Translations under genes and position numbers: made by a program | In this document: positions 9,401 to 19,541 of the stretch, piece after piece | How the letters are laid out: each line of letters starts with the position of its first letter | Numbering within the stretch: position 1 is the stretch's first letter | Assembly: GCF_019803445.1 (NCBI RefSeq) | Contig: NZ_CP081844.1 | Location: 2,368,501 to 2,432,500 of the forward strand | Length of the DNA: 64,000 bases | Reading direction: 5' to 3' | Source of the DNA: Caenibius sp. WL | GTDB lineage: Bacteria > Pseudomonadota > Alphaproteobacteria > Sphingomonadales > Sphingomonadaceae | The notes under the pieces: model-generated | Seen by the model: only the letters and a program-made list of their open reading frames with translations | Databases searched by the model: none | What the model was told of the DNA's origin: nothing

Positions 9401-9877
9401 GCGGGCGAGCATTCCCCGCTCCCGGTCTTCCATCGCCCGGGCGCCTGGGGCCAACCCTGCTTCGGCGGGGAACGTGGCCAGCAACCACTGGGCGAAGGCA
9501 TGAATGGTATCGATCCTGAGCCCACCGCCCGGACAATCGAGCACGGCTGCAAACAGCGTGCGCGCGCGGGCCCGGGTCTGGGGTCCGTTGTCAGCGCCGA
9601 TGGCCACGAGATCGCTGGCCAGCGCGGTTTCGCTCATCCGCACCCAGTTGGCGAGCACTTCGTTGACCCGTACCGCCATCTCCGCTGCGCCCGCCTTGGT
9701 AAAAGTCAGGCAGAGTATCTGCGACGGCTGGACACCGGGCTGCAACAGGAGACGCAGCACCCGCGCGGACAGCACCTGGGTCTTGCCCGTGCCTGCGGAC
9801 GCGGAGAGCCACACGCTTTCCACCGGATCGACCGCAAGACGCTGGTTACCGTGCAGAGGAAAGACCTTGCCGCTCAT
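6410..9877 (-). CDS. addA: Double-strand break repair helicase-nuclease AddA
   Basis: AddA is the UvrD-type helicase and nuclease subunit of the alphaproteobacterial AddAB complex, which resects double-strand ends for RecA. The 1155-aa protein shows a Walker A motif SASAGTGKT (25-33), the helicase motif DEAQDTNAEQW, QAIFRFQGT, TIHGSKGLQAPIV and LLYVAMTRAEEGLYI. A PD-(D/E)XK nuclease motif sits near the C-terminus (GTIDRLL followed by LIDFKTTR). The start ATG overlaps the addB stop by four bases (ATGA), so the two subunits are translationally coupled. Confidence 0.96.
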   Translation of the reverse strand: MSGKVFPLHGNQRLAVDPVESVWLSASAGTGKTQVLSARVLRLLLQPGVQPSQILCLTFTKAGAAEMAVRVNEVLANWVRMSETALASDLVAIGADNGPQTRARARTLFAAVLDCPGGGLRIDTIHAFAQWLLATFPAEAGLAPGARAMEDRERGMLAREVLTGMLLDAQQRDDREILSAIEDMSLKKGADAVLEWLMQCAAAGELWFGPGAWQPPLRPRVCQLLGLASDCGKDDVAVLCTDERFDVRSLQACMAINSGWKAKTGQDNAAAIAGWLAAGPQERLARIGDLHALFHTQKGTLRAFASQEKIDPGYAGYVTRVSDSIARVREMLALVELADFLAPALTAGRAFALAWDEAKAREGFVDFDDQIRRAAALLQRSDMADWIRYKLDRRFDHVLIDEAQDTNAEQWAIIHALIDDYFSGAGARDGIMRTVFTVGDYKQAIFRFQGTSPENFEAARQRVRREMAAAAGNLHEHKDAEDPKTLKEYGLGQSFRTSVEILQFVDAAIARIGWERFGLKDKAEAHVGQERPGVVALWPAIGAEEESDETEEEDEGEESWLSRPDRQLADRIARQVRHWMDHGYPLVKGAQPRNAGPGDVMVLVRKRKELAGLIVARLHAAGVPVAGVDRLRLGAPLAVKDLMAALRFAAQPFDDLNLANLLVSPLIGWNQQQLLDHAWRPKGVKLWDHLRASADAEVAAARADLLALLARADFEPPQALLHWMLLGPWQGRRKLVARLGGEANDPIDELLNAAHAYAAAHTPSLQGFIRWFDAGDGELKREADSAHGMVRVMTIHGSKGLQAPIVILADAAGNPDASPARGLSLQDEPIGGGGGRAVPLPGLVKEQKVGPVAAAEARIAREEREEHWRLLYVAMTRAEEGLYIAGSLGPRDRGAAADDSWYAQLAPLFEAEPLPDPIWGLRRQWGQLPPPVAAAVALSRPERPALPVWAVQTIGPEPRPPRPLAPSAAGDDDTADPPFPPGTRADAARRGVLLHCLLERLPELPLTEREAAGQRWLARNAGDFAANEREAMLASVLAVLAMPEWGRVLGGDALAEVPIAATVGGQVIAGTIDRLLVTPEALTLIDFKTTRRPPETVAGMPVGTIRQLAAYAAALEVIYPDRAVHAGVLYTHAPQLMPIPADLLEAHKRELQGAQ

Positions 9878-12876
9878 GCCACCGTATCCCCGGTTTCATC
9901 GGCACGCGCCTGCCATTCATCGAGACGCATCAACTGATCGTAATCCGCATAACCGGGAAAATCGGGATTGAGCCTGGCGGTGAACGGTTCACCGCCCTTG
10001 ATCCAGCGTTGGATGGCTTCGCGGAGGAAATGCGAGCTCTCCGCAAGATATTCCTCCCTTTTCAATCCCTTCTTCCTACCTTCTGCCACGCGTTCAATGC
10101 GATAGCCAAAGCCGGTTTCGCTCTTGCGGTCCTTTCCGAACGACCAGTATTCGAAATGGGTCGGCTCTCCTGAAGCCCCCGCGATGCCGCCCGCCTGCGC
10201 CATCAACCCGATCAGGCCGAGTTGCAGAGCGAAGCCTTTCTCGACCATAGCCGCAGACGGCGGGCCGCCGGTCTTGTAATCGACGATGGCCAGTTCGCCA
10301 TTGGCGAAGCGATCGATCCGGTCCGCCCGGCCATGAATGCGCACGCCGTCGACGATCATCTCGCCATCCTGTTCGACCGCGACAATCGTGCGATCGGGCA
10401 GGCGGGCGATTTCGGCTTCGATCCAGTCCAGCGCGGCAAGCAGCCGGGGCCGCCAGAGCCCACGCATCAGCGGATGCGCGTTTTCCTCATCCAGCACGCG
10501 CTCCGCGATCGGGCGCAGTTCGCCGCCTTCCTGATGCCATATCTGCAAAATCCAGTGGGCAACCGTGCCCTGCCATGCAGGAGACGGCTCCGCGTCCAGC
10601 GGATCGAGACTACGCAGCCGCAGGATCGCGCTGGCATAGAATTGGTAGGGATCGCCCCGCAGACGGTCGAGCGCCGTCACCGCCAGGGGGACATCGCGCT
10701 GCTCGGCGCTGGGGCACGGCTCCGGCCGTTGGTAAGCGGGTGCAGGCTCGGCAGCGTCCAGCATTCTCGCCAGTTCGACTGCGTGCGTTTCCTGATGCGC
10801 GTGCAACAGGTCTTCGCCCAGCAAGGCGCGCACGCGCAGAAGGAAGCGCGAAGGGATCGCCGGCCCCTGCCCATCGCGCTGGGCCCGGCTCAGCACCACT
10901 TCGGGCGCGCCCAGCGCGCCCGCCAGATCGTGCGCGGCCAGGCCGATACGGAAATCCGCGCCCGGCACGCCCAGAGCACGCAGAATGGCGGGCGGCAGAA
11001 GAGGATCGGGGCCCGGTGGCTGAGGCCAACTGCCTTCGTTCAGCCCGCCGCAGATCACCAGATCGGCCCGGCTCATCCGCGATTCGAGCAAACCGTAGAT
11101 CGCCACGCGCGGATGCCCGCCATAGGGCGGCCGCACGGCCACCTTGTCCATCATATCGCGCAACAAGGCGGGGACTGCCAGCGGCTCCAGCACGGTGCCG
11201 ATCCGGGCAGCGTGCGAACGCAGATCCTCGATCAGCGCGGAAAGGGCACGCCCGTCCTCCCGGCTCCACAATCCTATGCCGCACAGCGCCTCGCCCGCAG
11301 CGGCGAGCAGATCGATCTGCTCGGCAAGCGGTGCGGGCTCTGCGCCTTGCGCGATCATCAGCGGGGCCAGCGCGGCCTCAACCTTGCCCCACCATTGCGT
11401 GATCGCTGCATCATGGCGCGCCAGATGCGCGATATGGTGCTGTAGCGGCGCGAGGCCGGGCGCGGGGCGCGGGCCACGCAGGCGCAATTCCAGCGCGCGG
11501 GCATAGTCCAGCCATTGCGCCCGCCCTTCCCCGGCGGCAACCAGTGGATGCCCCAGCAGAGCGCATAGCGGAACGGGCGCCGCACGTTCGGCCATGACTT
11601 CGGCCAGAAGCAGAATCACGCGGCCTGCCGGTGTTTGCGAAAGAGCCCGCCCGGCCGTGTCATCCGCTTCGATATTCCAGCGGCGCAGATGCGCGGCGAC
11701 GCGCCCAGCAAGCCCGCGATCCGGCGTTACCAGTGCGACACGCCGCTCGGGCGTTTCGATCGCCTCGCGAATCAACAGGGCGATGGCCTGCGCTTCTTCC
11801 TCGGGATTGGCGGTTTCCATCAGCCGCACACCGGCAAGCTGGCGGCTCTCCGGGGGTAAGGCCGCCCACCCCGCGCTTGCCCTGGGCGGCAGGAACAGGC
11901 TGGAAAGCGCGTGGCTGCGCGCCGGTGGGGCCGCTGTCATGCCCGCGCGGTGCCAGGGGCGCACTTCGCTCCGCGCAATTCCCATGCGGTTGAGCAGCAG
12001 CTTGAGATGATATTGCGGATGGGTGGCGGCATCGGCCGCGCCGAAGGGCGGCCCGCCCGGCTCTTGCGGCGCCCCCGCGCAGCCCAGTTCTTCCCACACC
12101 GCCTCATCCAGCGAAAGATCGAAGTCCGGCAGAATCACCGCCCCGCGCGGTGTCTGCGCCACCACCCGCAACAACCGCGCCAGCGCGGGCGCGGCGCTGG
12201 TCACGCCTGCGGCGACGATCGGGGTCCCCGGTGGCTTTTCCGCCCAGCGGGCCGCCGCATAATCGAACAGCCGATTGCGCCGCGCGGCGGCATCCAGTTC
12301 GCCGCGCTCCTCCAGTTCGGCCAGCCAGCGATGCTGGACCTTGAGGAACAGCCGGGTCGAATCCGCCCAGTGCGCCGCCAGATCGCCGACAATACCGATC
12401 ACCGGCTCCTGCAACAGTTGCTCGGGCCCGACGTCTTCCACCAGCAGGCGGTCCATCGTGCGGCACACCTGTTCCGCCTGCCGCAGCAAGGCGGCGCCGC
12501 GCGGCGCGGCATCCCCCGCATCTTCGACAATCAACTGCGCCACCCGCAGCCAGCGGGCGGTGGGATCGGCAGCTGGCGGGATCGCCTCGCCCGCGCCCAG
12601 CGGATCGAGCAGCGGCCCCAGCGTTTCATCCAGATCGAGATCACCCACCACCGCCATGCGCGGCATCAGCAGGCCAGCTTGCCCCACTTCTCCGGCGAGG
12701 CGGATAAAAGCCTCGCTCACCGTGCGGGCGGCGCGCTGGCTCGGCAGCAGCAGCGTCAGCCGGGCAAGGCCGACGTCATCCTCCCAGTAGCGCGGCAGAA
12801 GCCCGGCCACCAGGGCATCGGCGAACCCGCGATGGGCAGCGATCGAATAGACGCTGGGCCCGGAACGCTCAGCCAC
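9874..12876 (-). CDS. addB: Double-strand break repair protein AddB
   Basis: AddB is the second nuclease-containing subunit of AddAB. The 1000-aa product begins at a GTG (12874-12876) and overlaps the end of murU by eight bases. The N-terminal half has a degenerate helicase-like fold (LTLLLPSQRAARTVSEAF) without a convincing GxGKT loop, as is usual for alphaproteobacterial AddB. The C-terminal nuclease block is clear: HGRADRIDRF, LAIVDYKTG and QLGLIGLMAQ. Expression is tied to addA downstream and to murU-amgK-tsaE upstream through overlapping codons. Confidence 0.94.
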   Translation of the reverse strand: MAERSGPSVYSIAAHRGFADALVAGLLPRYWEDDVGLARLTLLLPSQRAARTVSEAFIRLAGEVGQAGLLMPRMAVVGDLDLDETLGPLLDPLGAGEAIPPAADPTARWLRVAQLIVEDAGDAAPRGAALLRQAEQVCRTMDRLLVEDVGPEQLLQEPVIGIVGDLAAHWADSTRLFLKVQHRWLAELEERGELDAAARRNRLFDYAAARWAEKPPGTPIVAAGVTSAAPALARLLRVVAQTPRGAVILPDFDLSLDEAVWEELGCAGAPQEPGGPPFGAADAATHPQYHLKLLLNRMGIARSEVRPWHRAGMTAAPPARSHALSSLFLPPRASAGWAALPPESRQLAGVRLMETANPEEEAQAIALLIREAIETPERRVALVTPDRGLAGRVAAHLRRWNIEADDTAGRALSQTPAGRVILLLAEVMAERAAPVPLCALLGHPLVAAGEGRAQWLDYARALELRLRGPRPAPGLAPLQHHIAHLARHDAAITQWWGKVEAALAPLMIAQGAEPAPLAEQIDLLAAAGEALCGIGLWSREDGRALSALIEDLRSHAARIGTVLEPLAVPALLRDMMDKVAVRPPYGGHPRVAIYGLLESRMSRADLVICGGLNEGSWPQPPGPDPLLPPAILRALGVPGADFRIGLAAHDLAGALGAPEVVLSRAQRDGQGPAIPSRFLLRVRALLGEDLLHAHQETHAVELARMLDAAEPAPAYQRPEPCPSAEQRDVPLAVTALDRLRGDPYQFYASAILRLRSLDPLDAEPSPAWQGTVAHWILQIWHQEGGELRPIAERVLDEENAHPLMRGLWRPRLLAALDWIEAEIARLPDRTIVAVEQDGEMIVDGVRIHGRADRIDRFANGELAIVDYKTGGPPSAAMVEKGFALQLGLIGLMAQAGGIAGASGEPTHFEYWSFGKDRKSETGFGYRIERVAEGRKKGLKREEYLAESSHFLREAIQRWIKGGEPFTARLNPDFPGYADYDQLMRLDEWQARADETGDTVA

Positions 12877-13585
12877 GCGTCAATGCGGCTTCGGTGGCGA
12901 CGACCGCTCCCGGATCGCCCACTTCATACCACAGGCCGGTGAAAGTCGTGCCGTAAAGCCGCCCTTCCTCGATCGCGCGGGTCCACAGCAGATTGGTGGA
13001 AAAGGGCCCTTCGGGCGCATCGCGCAACAGGCGGTGCGATACGATCTGGATCCCGGTGTAAATGAAAGGCGCCACGCGGCGGCTCTGACGGCGGCTGACA
13101 CGCCCCAGCGGATCGAGATGGAAATCGCCATCGCCGCGATAATTGCGGGCCCCGGCATGCGGCACCATCAGCAGCAGCGCGTCCATCGCGTCGGGGTTCC
13201 ACAGGTCCGACAACTGGCGAAAACAGTCCACCGGCCCTTCGAGCCAGAGATTGTCGCTGTTCAGGCAGAAAAACGGATCGGGCAGCAGATGCCGCGCTTT
13301 CACCATGCCTCCGCCGGTTTCGAGCAATTGCTCACGCTCGTCGGAAATAATGCATTTGGGCACTGCCCGGGCCAGCACATGGGCTTCCAGGGAATCGGGC
13401 AGATAATGGACATTGATCACCGCCTTGGCGATTCCCGCCGCGGCAAGGCTGTCCAGCGCATGATCGATCAGCGGCTTCCCTGCCACTTTCACCATCGGCT
13501 TAGGCCGGGTGGAGGTCAGCGGCCGCATCCTCTTGCCGAGGCCCGCGGCCATGACCATCGCGGTATCGCTGACCAACGGTTTCAT
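12869..13585 (-). CDS. murU: N-acetylmuramate alpha-1-phosphate uridylyltransferase MurU
   Basis: A nucleotidyltransferase of 238 aa that starts MKPLVSDTAMVMAAGLGKRMRPLTS, containing the G-x-G-x-R-x-x-P-x-T signature and the KPMVKVAGKP lysine region. With the kinase AmgK just upstream it fits MurU, which makes UDP-MurNAc from MurNAc-1-phosphate in cell-wall recycling. This bypasses the fosfomycin-sensitive MurA step, as described for Pseudomonas putida and Caulobacter. The ATG at 13585 overlaps the amgK stop as ATGA. Sequence alone would allow another sugar-1-phosphate; the gene pairing makes MurU the best call. Confidence 0.85.
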   Translation of the reverse strand: MKPLVSDTAMVMAAGLGKRMRPLTSTRPKPMVKVAGKPLIDHALDSLAAAGIAKAVINVHYLPDSLEAHVLARAVPKCIISDEREQLLETGGGMVKARHLLPDPFFCLNSDNLWLEGPVDCFRQLSDLWNPDAMDALLLMVPHAGARNYRGDGDFHLDPLGRVSRRQSRRVAPFIYTGIQIVSHRLLRDAPEGPFSTNLLWTRAIEEGRLYGTTFTGLWYEVGDPGAVVATEAALTRG

Positions 13586-14565
13586 CCCAGCCCGCCTCCG
13601 CGCCGTTCGCGGATCGGGGCGGGAATGTTCGCGTCGAACCATGCGGCGACCGGCGCCAGCGCGGGGTGCGCCAGATCGCGTTCCATCGCTTCCCATACGC
13701 GCGGGATCATGGCGAGGTAGCGGGGCTTGCCGTCACGTTTCCACAAGCGCGCGAAAATGCCGACGATCTTGGCGTTCCGCTGCGCCCCGAGCCGGGCATA
13801 GTCCGCCGCGAAATCGGGCCCGGCATCGATCCGGGCCGCGTAATGATCGAGCATCGCGCGTTCCAGTTGCGGCGAAACGTCCCGGCGCGCATCCTGCAAC
13901 AACGACACCAGATCGTAAGCCGGATGGCCGACCAGCGCATCCTGATAATCGATCAGCCCCTGTTCCCCATCGGGCAGAAGCATGATGTTTTCCGCATGAT
14001 AATCGCGCAGCACCGTCACCCCCGGCTGCTGCCGGGCCAGCAACGGCGCCAGTGCCTCGTCCCACGCGGCGGTATAACCGGCGGCATCCACCGTGATGCC
14101 GGCAGCGGGGCAGAACCATTCGGGAAGCAGGTTCACCTCGCGCTGATAGACGGCCATATCGTATGGTTCGAAAGGCCCTGCGGGCAGGCCGTGCAAAACC
14201 ACCAGCGCATCGATCGCGGTGCGATAGGCCGCCAGTTCATCCTGCGGCGCGATATCGAGATGATCGCGCATGCGGGTATCGCCGAAATCTTCCATCAGCA
14301 CGAAGCCCCGCGCGCCATCCTCCGCATAGATTTCCGGCGCGCGCAGCCCGTTGGCCAGAAGCCATTGGCCGACATGAAGGAAAGGCCGGGTATCTTCTTC
14401 CGGCGGCGGTGCATCCATCAGCATGGCGCTGCGCCCACCATCGCTGGCGCGAATGCGGAAATAGCGGCGGAACGAAGCGTCGCCGGGCAGCGGTTCGATC
14501 ACGCTGCCGCCCCACCCAGCCCCGGCCAGGAATGAATTGATGCCTTCCGGCAGGTTCGTCGTCAT
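13582..14565 (-). CDS. amgK: Anomeric MurNAc/GlcNAc kinase AmgK
   Basis: An aminoglycoside-phosphotransferase-fold kinase, 327 aa. The Brenner-type catalytic loop is LRDYHAENIMLL and the metal-binding Asp lies in LIDYQDALVGHPAYDL. N-terminal LPGDASFRRYFRI is typical of the AmgK branch. It would phosphorylate recycled MurNAc or GlcNAc at C1 and feed MurU. The start at 14565 forms an ATGA overlap with the tsaE stop; an upstream ATG at 14583 is possible but less likely. The product was probably once annotated as a generic phosphotransferase. Confidence 0.85.
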   Translation of the reverse strand: MTTNLPEGINSFLAGAGWGGSVIEPLPGDASFRRYFRIRASDGGRSAMLMDAPPPEEDTRPFLHVGQWLLANGLRAPEIYAEDGARGFVLMEDFGDTRMRDHLDIAPQDELAAYRTAIDALVVLHGLPAGPFEPYDMAVYQREVNLLPEWFCPAAGITVDAAGYTAAWDEALAPLLARQQPGVTVLRDYHAENIMLLPDGEQGLIDYQDALVGHPAYDLVSLLQDARRDVSPQLERAMLDHYAARIDAGPDFAADYARLGAQRNAKIVGIFARLWKRDGKPRYLAMIPRVWEAMERDLAHPALAPVAAWFDANIPAPIRERRGGGLG

Positions 14566-15005
14566 GGGCAGCGATCTAGCCAATCGGGCCCCGGTTCGAC
14601 AATGGCGATCCGCCCTTCTCCACGATGTTCGAGCGCGATCGACAGACAGCCCGGCTCATGGCCGAAGCCGCCCGCATGATCCGGCCATTCGGCCAGCAGC
14701 GCGGCGCCATCGCGATAATCGTCCAATCCCAGTTCCTCCGCTTCGTCCGGATGATCGAGCCGGTAGAAATCGGCATGCACCAGCGGCAGGCGCAATGTGG
14801 GGCTTTCGTATGTCTCTATGATGGCAAAGCTGGGCGACGGCACTTCGCCTTCGTGTCCCAATCCGGCGATAATCGCGCGTGCGAGCGTGGTCTTGCCCGC
14901 GCCGAGACCGCCCGATAACGCCACCACATCGCCGGGGCGCAAGCGGTCCGCAATCGCTTTGCCGAAGCGCTGCATCGCCGCCAGATCGGGCAGATCGCGG
15001 GTCAC
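14562..15005 (-). CDS. tsaE: tRNA t6A-modification ATPase TsaE
   Basis: TsaE is the small ATPase that partners TsaB, TsaC and TsaD in making N6-threonylcarbamoyladenosine at tRNA position 37. The 147-aa protein shows the P-loop GGLGAGKTTLARAII near residue 35, the switch-like VPSPSFAIIETYE, and HADFYRLDHPDEAEELGLDDY. The start is a GTG at 15005 whose last bases form a GTGA overlap with the stop of divL. tsaBCD are not in the window. Confidence 0.95.
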   Translation of the reverse strand: MTRDLPDLAAMQRFGKAIADRLRPGDVVALSGGLGAGKTTLARAIIAGLGHEGEVPSPSFAIIETYESPTLRLPLVHADFYRLDHPDEAEELGLDDYRDGAALLAEWPDHAGGFGHEPGCLSIALEHRGEGRIAIVEPGPDWLDRCP

Positions 15006-17344
15006 GGCAGAAAAATGGTCGCCGTGGTGCCGACCTCCTTTTCCGAAACGAGATCGAGCCTGCCGCCGTGCGCTTCGATCAATTGCCGGGCAAGCGGGAG
15101 GCCGAGCCCCTGCCGCCGTTCCACGCCCTTGCCATCGGCGGCGATACGATAGCCGTCGAGCGCGTGGGCCATCTCGCCGGGGGTCATTCCCTTGCCGCTG
15201 TCGGACACGACAATCGCGGTGCCACGCTTGCGCGGGGACACTTCGACCAGGATTTCACCCCCCTTGGGCGTGGCAGCAATGGCGTTGTCGAGAATATGGC
15301 CGAACGCCCGCGCCAGCCGGCGCCTGTCCGCCTGCACTTTGCCCGCCGCCTGATTGCCGCGCAGATTGAGGCTGAGACCGGCCTCGACGATGCGCTGTTC
15401 CCGTTCGCGCACCACCTTGGTGACGAACGGCATCACATCGACCTCTTCGAGAGCGAGCGGCAGCAGGCCGGCCTCGCTCTGCGTCAGGTCGAGAACGCTT
15501 TCGATCTGTTCCCCCAGCCGTTCGACGGACACGAGAATACCCTCGACATATTCCTGGGCCTGCGGCTGCAGTTCCCCCGCCATCCCGCTTTGCAACAGTT
15601 CGGCAAAGCCGCCGATCGAAGTCAGCGGCGTGCGGAATTCATAGCTCATATTGGCGAGGAACCGGGTCTTCACCGCATCTGCTTCTTCCAGCGCGGTGTT
15701 GCGTTCGCGCAGGGCATCCTCGGCCTTGCGCGAATCCGTAACGTCGAGCGCGGTCAGCAAGCCGTTGCCATCGGGCAAAGGGACCCCGGCAAATTCGAAA
15801 ATGCGCCCATCGGCCAGTGTAACCTGTCCGCTGGTCTGCTTGCGGTCCAGCGTCGCCGCGCGCACCACATCGCCGATGGCCTGCGTCTGCGCGGGCTTCT
15901 GAAGTTTCGTGCCGAGCTTCTCCAGCAACGCCTCGATCCGGGGGTGCTGATCGAGAAATTTCTCGTCCAGTTTCCAGTCTGCGGCGAAGCGGCGGTTCCA
16001 GATTTGCATCCGCCCGTCCGGCGCGAACACCGCGAGCGATTCGAACAGCGAATCGAATGTCGCCGTGCGCGTGCGCAGCAGCGTGTCGCGCGTCGCCGAC
16101 AGCGCGAGCTGTTCGGTGCGATCTTCGGCAATCAGCACCAGCCCGCCATCCGGCATCGGCTGGGCGACGATGCGCAAATGCGTGCCATCGCGCAGCGGCC
16201 AGGCTTCTTCCTGCGGCGTCCCGGTGGCGAACCACCGTCCGTGTTCCCGCCGCCATTCGGGGAAATCGCGCAGTTCCGGCAGACGCCCGCTTTCGCGCGC
16301 CATGGTCAGCCATTGTTCGAAATCGGGCGCTTCCGCCAAAGCGGCGGGATTGAGCGCGAAAATCCGCTGGAACGGGCCGTTGGCGAAAGCCAGCCGCCTC
16401 TTGCCATCGAACTGGGCGACCCCGACCGACAACAGGTCGAGCATGGACCGCTGCGCATCGCGGAACGCCCGCAGCGCACGCGCCTGCTCCTCCAGTTCTT
16501 CGATATCGATGGCGTAGCCGGCAACCCCCTCCTCCCCCAGCGGCAGATCGCTGACGCGCAAAGTGCGGCGCTGGCTGCCGATCGTGGCGCTGATATCGCG
16601 TTCGACCGGCTGATTGCGGCCCCGCGCGCGCTCCGCCACTTCGGCCGCCGTCATCCCGTCGACCGTTTCGATCAGTTCGATCTGGTCGGCGATCACTTTC
16701 GCGGCGTCGGATGCTTCGACCGCTTTGACATAGGCCGAGTTGACGAGCCGCAACCGCATATCGGGCCCACGGAACCACATTGGCATGGGCGCGGCTTCGA
16801 TCAGGCCGACCAGCGCGGTGAAATCCTCACGCGCGCGCGCCGCCTGCGTGCGCAACTCGGTCAGTTCCGATTCGCTTTCGCTGAAATCGAACACCCAGAC
16901 GAGCGCCGCGCCGCCTGGGGAAATCTGTGAATCCGCCAGATGCCCTCGCATGGCGAGGCTGCGCTGCGATCCGCGCGGCGTGATGGCGATGCGGAACGGC
17001 GCCGCGGTTTTCTGAGTCACCCGCACGGCTTCGCTCAAAGCGGCCAGTTCTTCCGCCGTGATTCCGTGTTCGCCCGCGTCCAGTTCGGTAAGATAGCCCG
17101 GCATCGCATCGAGCCCCAGCCAGGCGGCGAGCCGTTGCGGCGCTTCGATCCGCCCGTCGGCGCGCACCAGCATCGGGATGGCGGGCGATTCCTCGATCAT
17201 GCGCGACAGGCGCCGCGCCGCTTTGCGGCCGGTTTCCGCCCTGCGCAATGCCGCCCGGGCAGACAGGATCAGCCAGCCTGCGCCGAGTGTCCAGGCGGCA
17301 AGCAAAAGGCCGATCAACACCAACGCAGTTTCGGATAGTGTCAT
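15002..17344 (-). CDS. divL: DivL-like PAS sensor pseudokinase (Tyr in place of the phosphorylatable His)
   Basis: A membrane-anchored histidine-kinase-type protein of 780 aa from the ATG at 17344. One N-terminal transmembrane helix (about residues 5-25) is followed by several PAS-like modules, a dimerisation helix and an HATPase domain. The H-box reads FLANMSYEFRTPLTS: Tyr568 (codon 15641-15643) stands where other kinases have His. This is the hallmark of Caulobacter DivL, which controls CckA and CtrA in the cell cycle. The N-box (HILDNAIAATP), DSGKGM and QGLGLPLARQLIEAHGG remain intact, so ATP binding may be kept. It is coupled to tsaE by GTGA and lies 83 bases after ahcY. Naming rests on the Tyr and on the tsaE neighbour. 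Confidence 0.85.
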   Translation of the reverse strand: MTLSETALVLIGLLLAAWTLGAGWLILSARAALRRAETGRKAARRLSRMIEESPAIPMLVRADGRIEAPQRLAAWLGLDAMPGYLTELDAGEHGITAEELAALSEAVRVTQKTAAPFRIAITPRGSQRSLAMRGHLADSQISPGGAALVWVFDFSESESELTELRTQAARAREDFTALVGLIEAAPMPMWFRGPDMRLRLVNSAYVKAVEASDAAKVIADQIELIETVDGMTAAEVAERARGRNQPVERDISATIGSQRRTLRVSDLPLGEEGVAGYAIDIEELEEQARALRAFRDAQRSMLDLLSVGVAQFDGKRRLAFANGPFQRIFALNPAALAEAPDFEQWLTMARESGRLPELRDFPEWRREHGRWFATGTPQEEAWPLRDGTHLRIVAQPMPDGGLVLIAEDRTEQLALSATRDTLLRTRTATFDSLFESLAVFAPDGRMQIWNRRFAADWKLDEKFLDQHPRIEALLEKLGTKLQKPAQTQAIGDVVRAATLDRKQTSGQVTLADGRIFEFAGVPLPDGNGLLTALDVTDSRKAEDALRERNTALEEADAVKTRFLANMSYEFRTPLTSIGGFAELLQSGMAGELQPQAQEYVEGILVSVERLGEQIESVLDLTQSEAGLLPLALEEVDVMPFVTKVVREREQRIVEAGLSLNLRGNQAAGKVQADRRRLARAFGHILDNAIAATPKGGEILVEVSPRKRGTAIVVSDSGKGMTPGEMAHALDGYRIAADGKGVERRQGLGLPLARQLIEAHGGRLDLVSEKEVGTTATIFLP

Positions 17345-17427
17345 ACGGGCATCGCTATGCCGCGCCCACCGATTTGACAATGGGCCGCACGGTGGCCCGA
17401 CAGAATGCCGGGCCACTTATCAGCAGT

Positions 17428-18840
<1,413 letters not shown>

Positions 18841-19038
18841 TCTCGAAACTCCCGGGAAAAGTGCAAAAACAAGCGCACCGCGCAAACCGGGCGGCACAGG
18901 TCAGGCGCCGCCTTTAGCCGCTCGGCCGCTATGAGGCAAACCCTCGCACGCTTACCCGGCACCACCGTGCGCAAAGCGGTTGCGGCCCCATGGCAGCGCG
19001 CTTATGCCAGCGCACGGAGCCATTGAAAGGATGAACCG

Positions 19039-19518
19039 ATGACGATTTCCGTGGGTGACAAGCTGCCCGACGTTACTTTGGTCAAAGCCACTGCCGAAGG
19101 GCCGGACAAAGTCCAGTCGAGCGATTATTTCGCAGGCAAGAAGGTTGCGCTGTTTTCGGTGCCGGGCGCTTTCACGCCGACCTGTTCGGCCAAGCATCTG
19201 CCCGGTTTCGTGGAAAAGGCCGCCGATCTGAAAGCCAAGGGCATCGATGAAATCGCCTGCACCGCCGTGAACGATGCGTTCGTGATGGGCGCATGGAACC
19301 AGCGCGACGGTTCGGCCGATGTCACCATGCTGGCCGACGGCAACGGCGAGTTCGCCCAGGCGGTCGGGCTGACGATGGATGGCAGCGGTTTCGGCCTGGG
19401 CCAGCGCGGTTCGCGCTGGTCGATGGTCGTCAACGATGGCGTTGTCGAACAACTCAACGTGGAAGGTCCGGGCGAATTCAAGGTCAGCTCTGCCGAACAC
19501 ATGCTCGGTCAGCTCTGA
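19039..19518 (+). CDS. Peroxiredoxin of the Prx5/AhpE-TSA type
   Basis: Thiol peroxidase of 159 aa that reduces peroxides in the cytosol. The peroxidatic Cys49 is in the Prx5 signature PGAFTPTCS. The conserved downstream segments NDAFVMGAWN and RGSRWSMVV are present. The regenerating reductant may be glutathione/glutaredoxin or thioredoxin and cannot be decided here. Start ATG has AAAGGA seven bases upstream. It ends at a strong terminator shared with convergent folE. Confidence 0.94.
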   Translation: MTISVGDKLPDVTLVKATAEGPDKVQSSDYFAGKKVALFSVPGAFTPTCSAKHLPGFVEKAADLKAKGIDEIACTAVNDAFVMGAWNQRDGSADVTMLADGNGEFAQAVGLTMDGSGFGLGQRGSRWSMVVNDGVVEQLNVEGPGEFKVSSAEHMLGQL

Positions 19519-19541
19519 AGCTGACTTGCACCGCGAAAAGG

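Noticed and set aside
14879-16930. Long plus-strand open frame opposite divL
   Set aside because: Antisense of a recognised kinase, Arg/Pro/Gln-rich with no motif.
18841-19038. S-adenosylhomocysteine or SAM riboswitch before ahcY
   Set aside because: No recognisable consensus or conserved stem set was seen in the leader; a covariance-model scan would decide.
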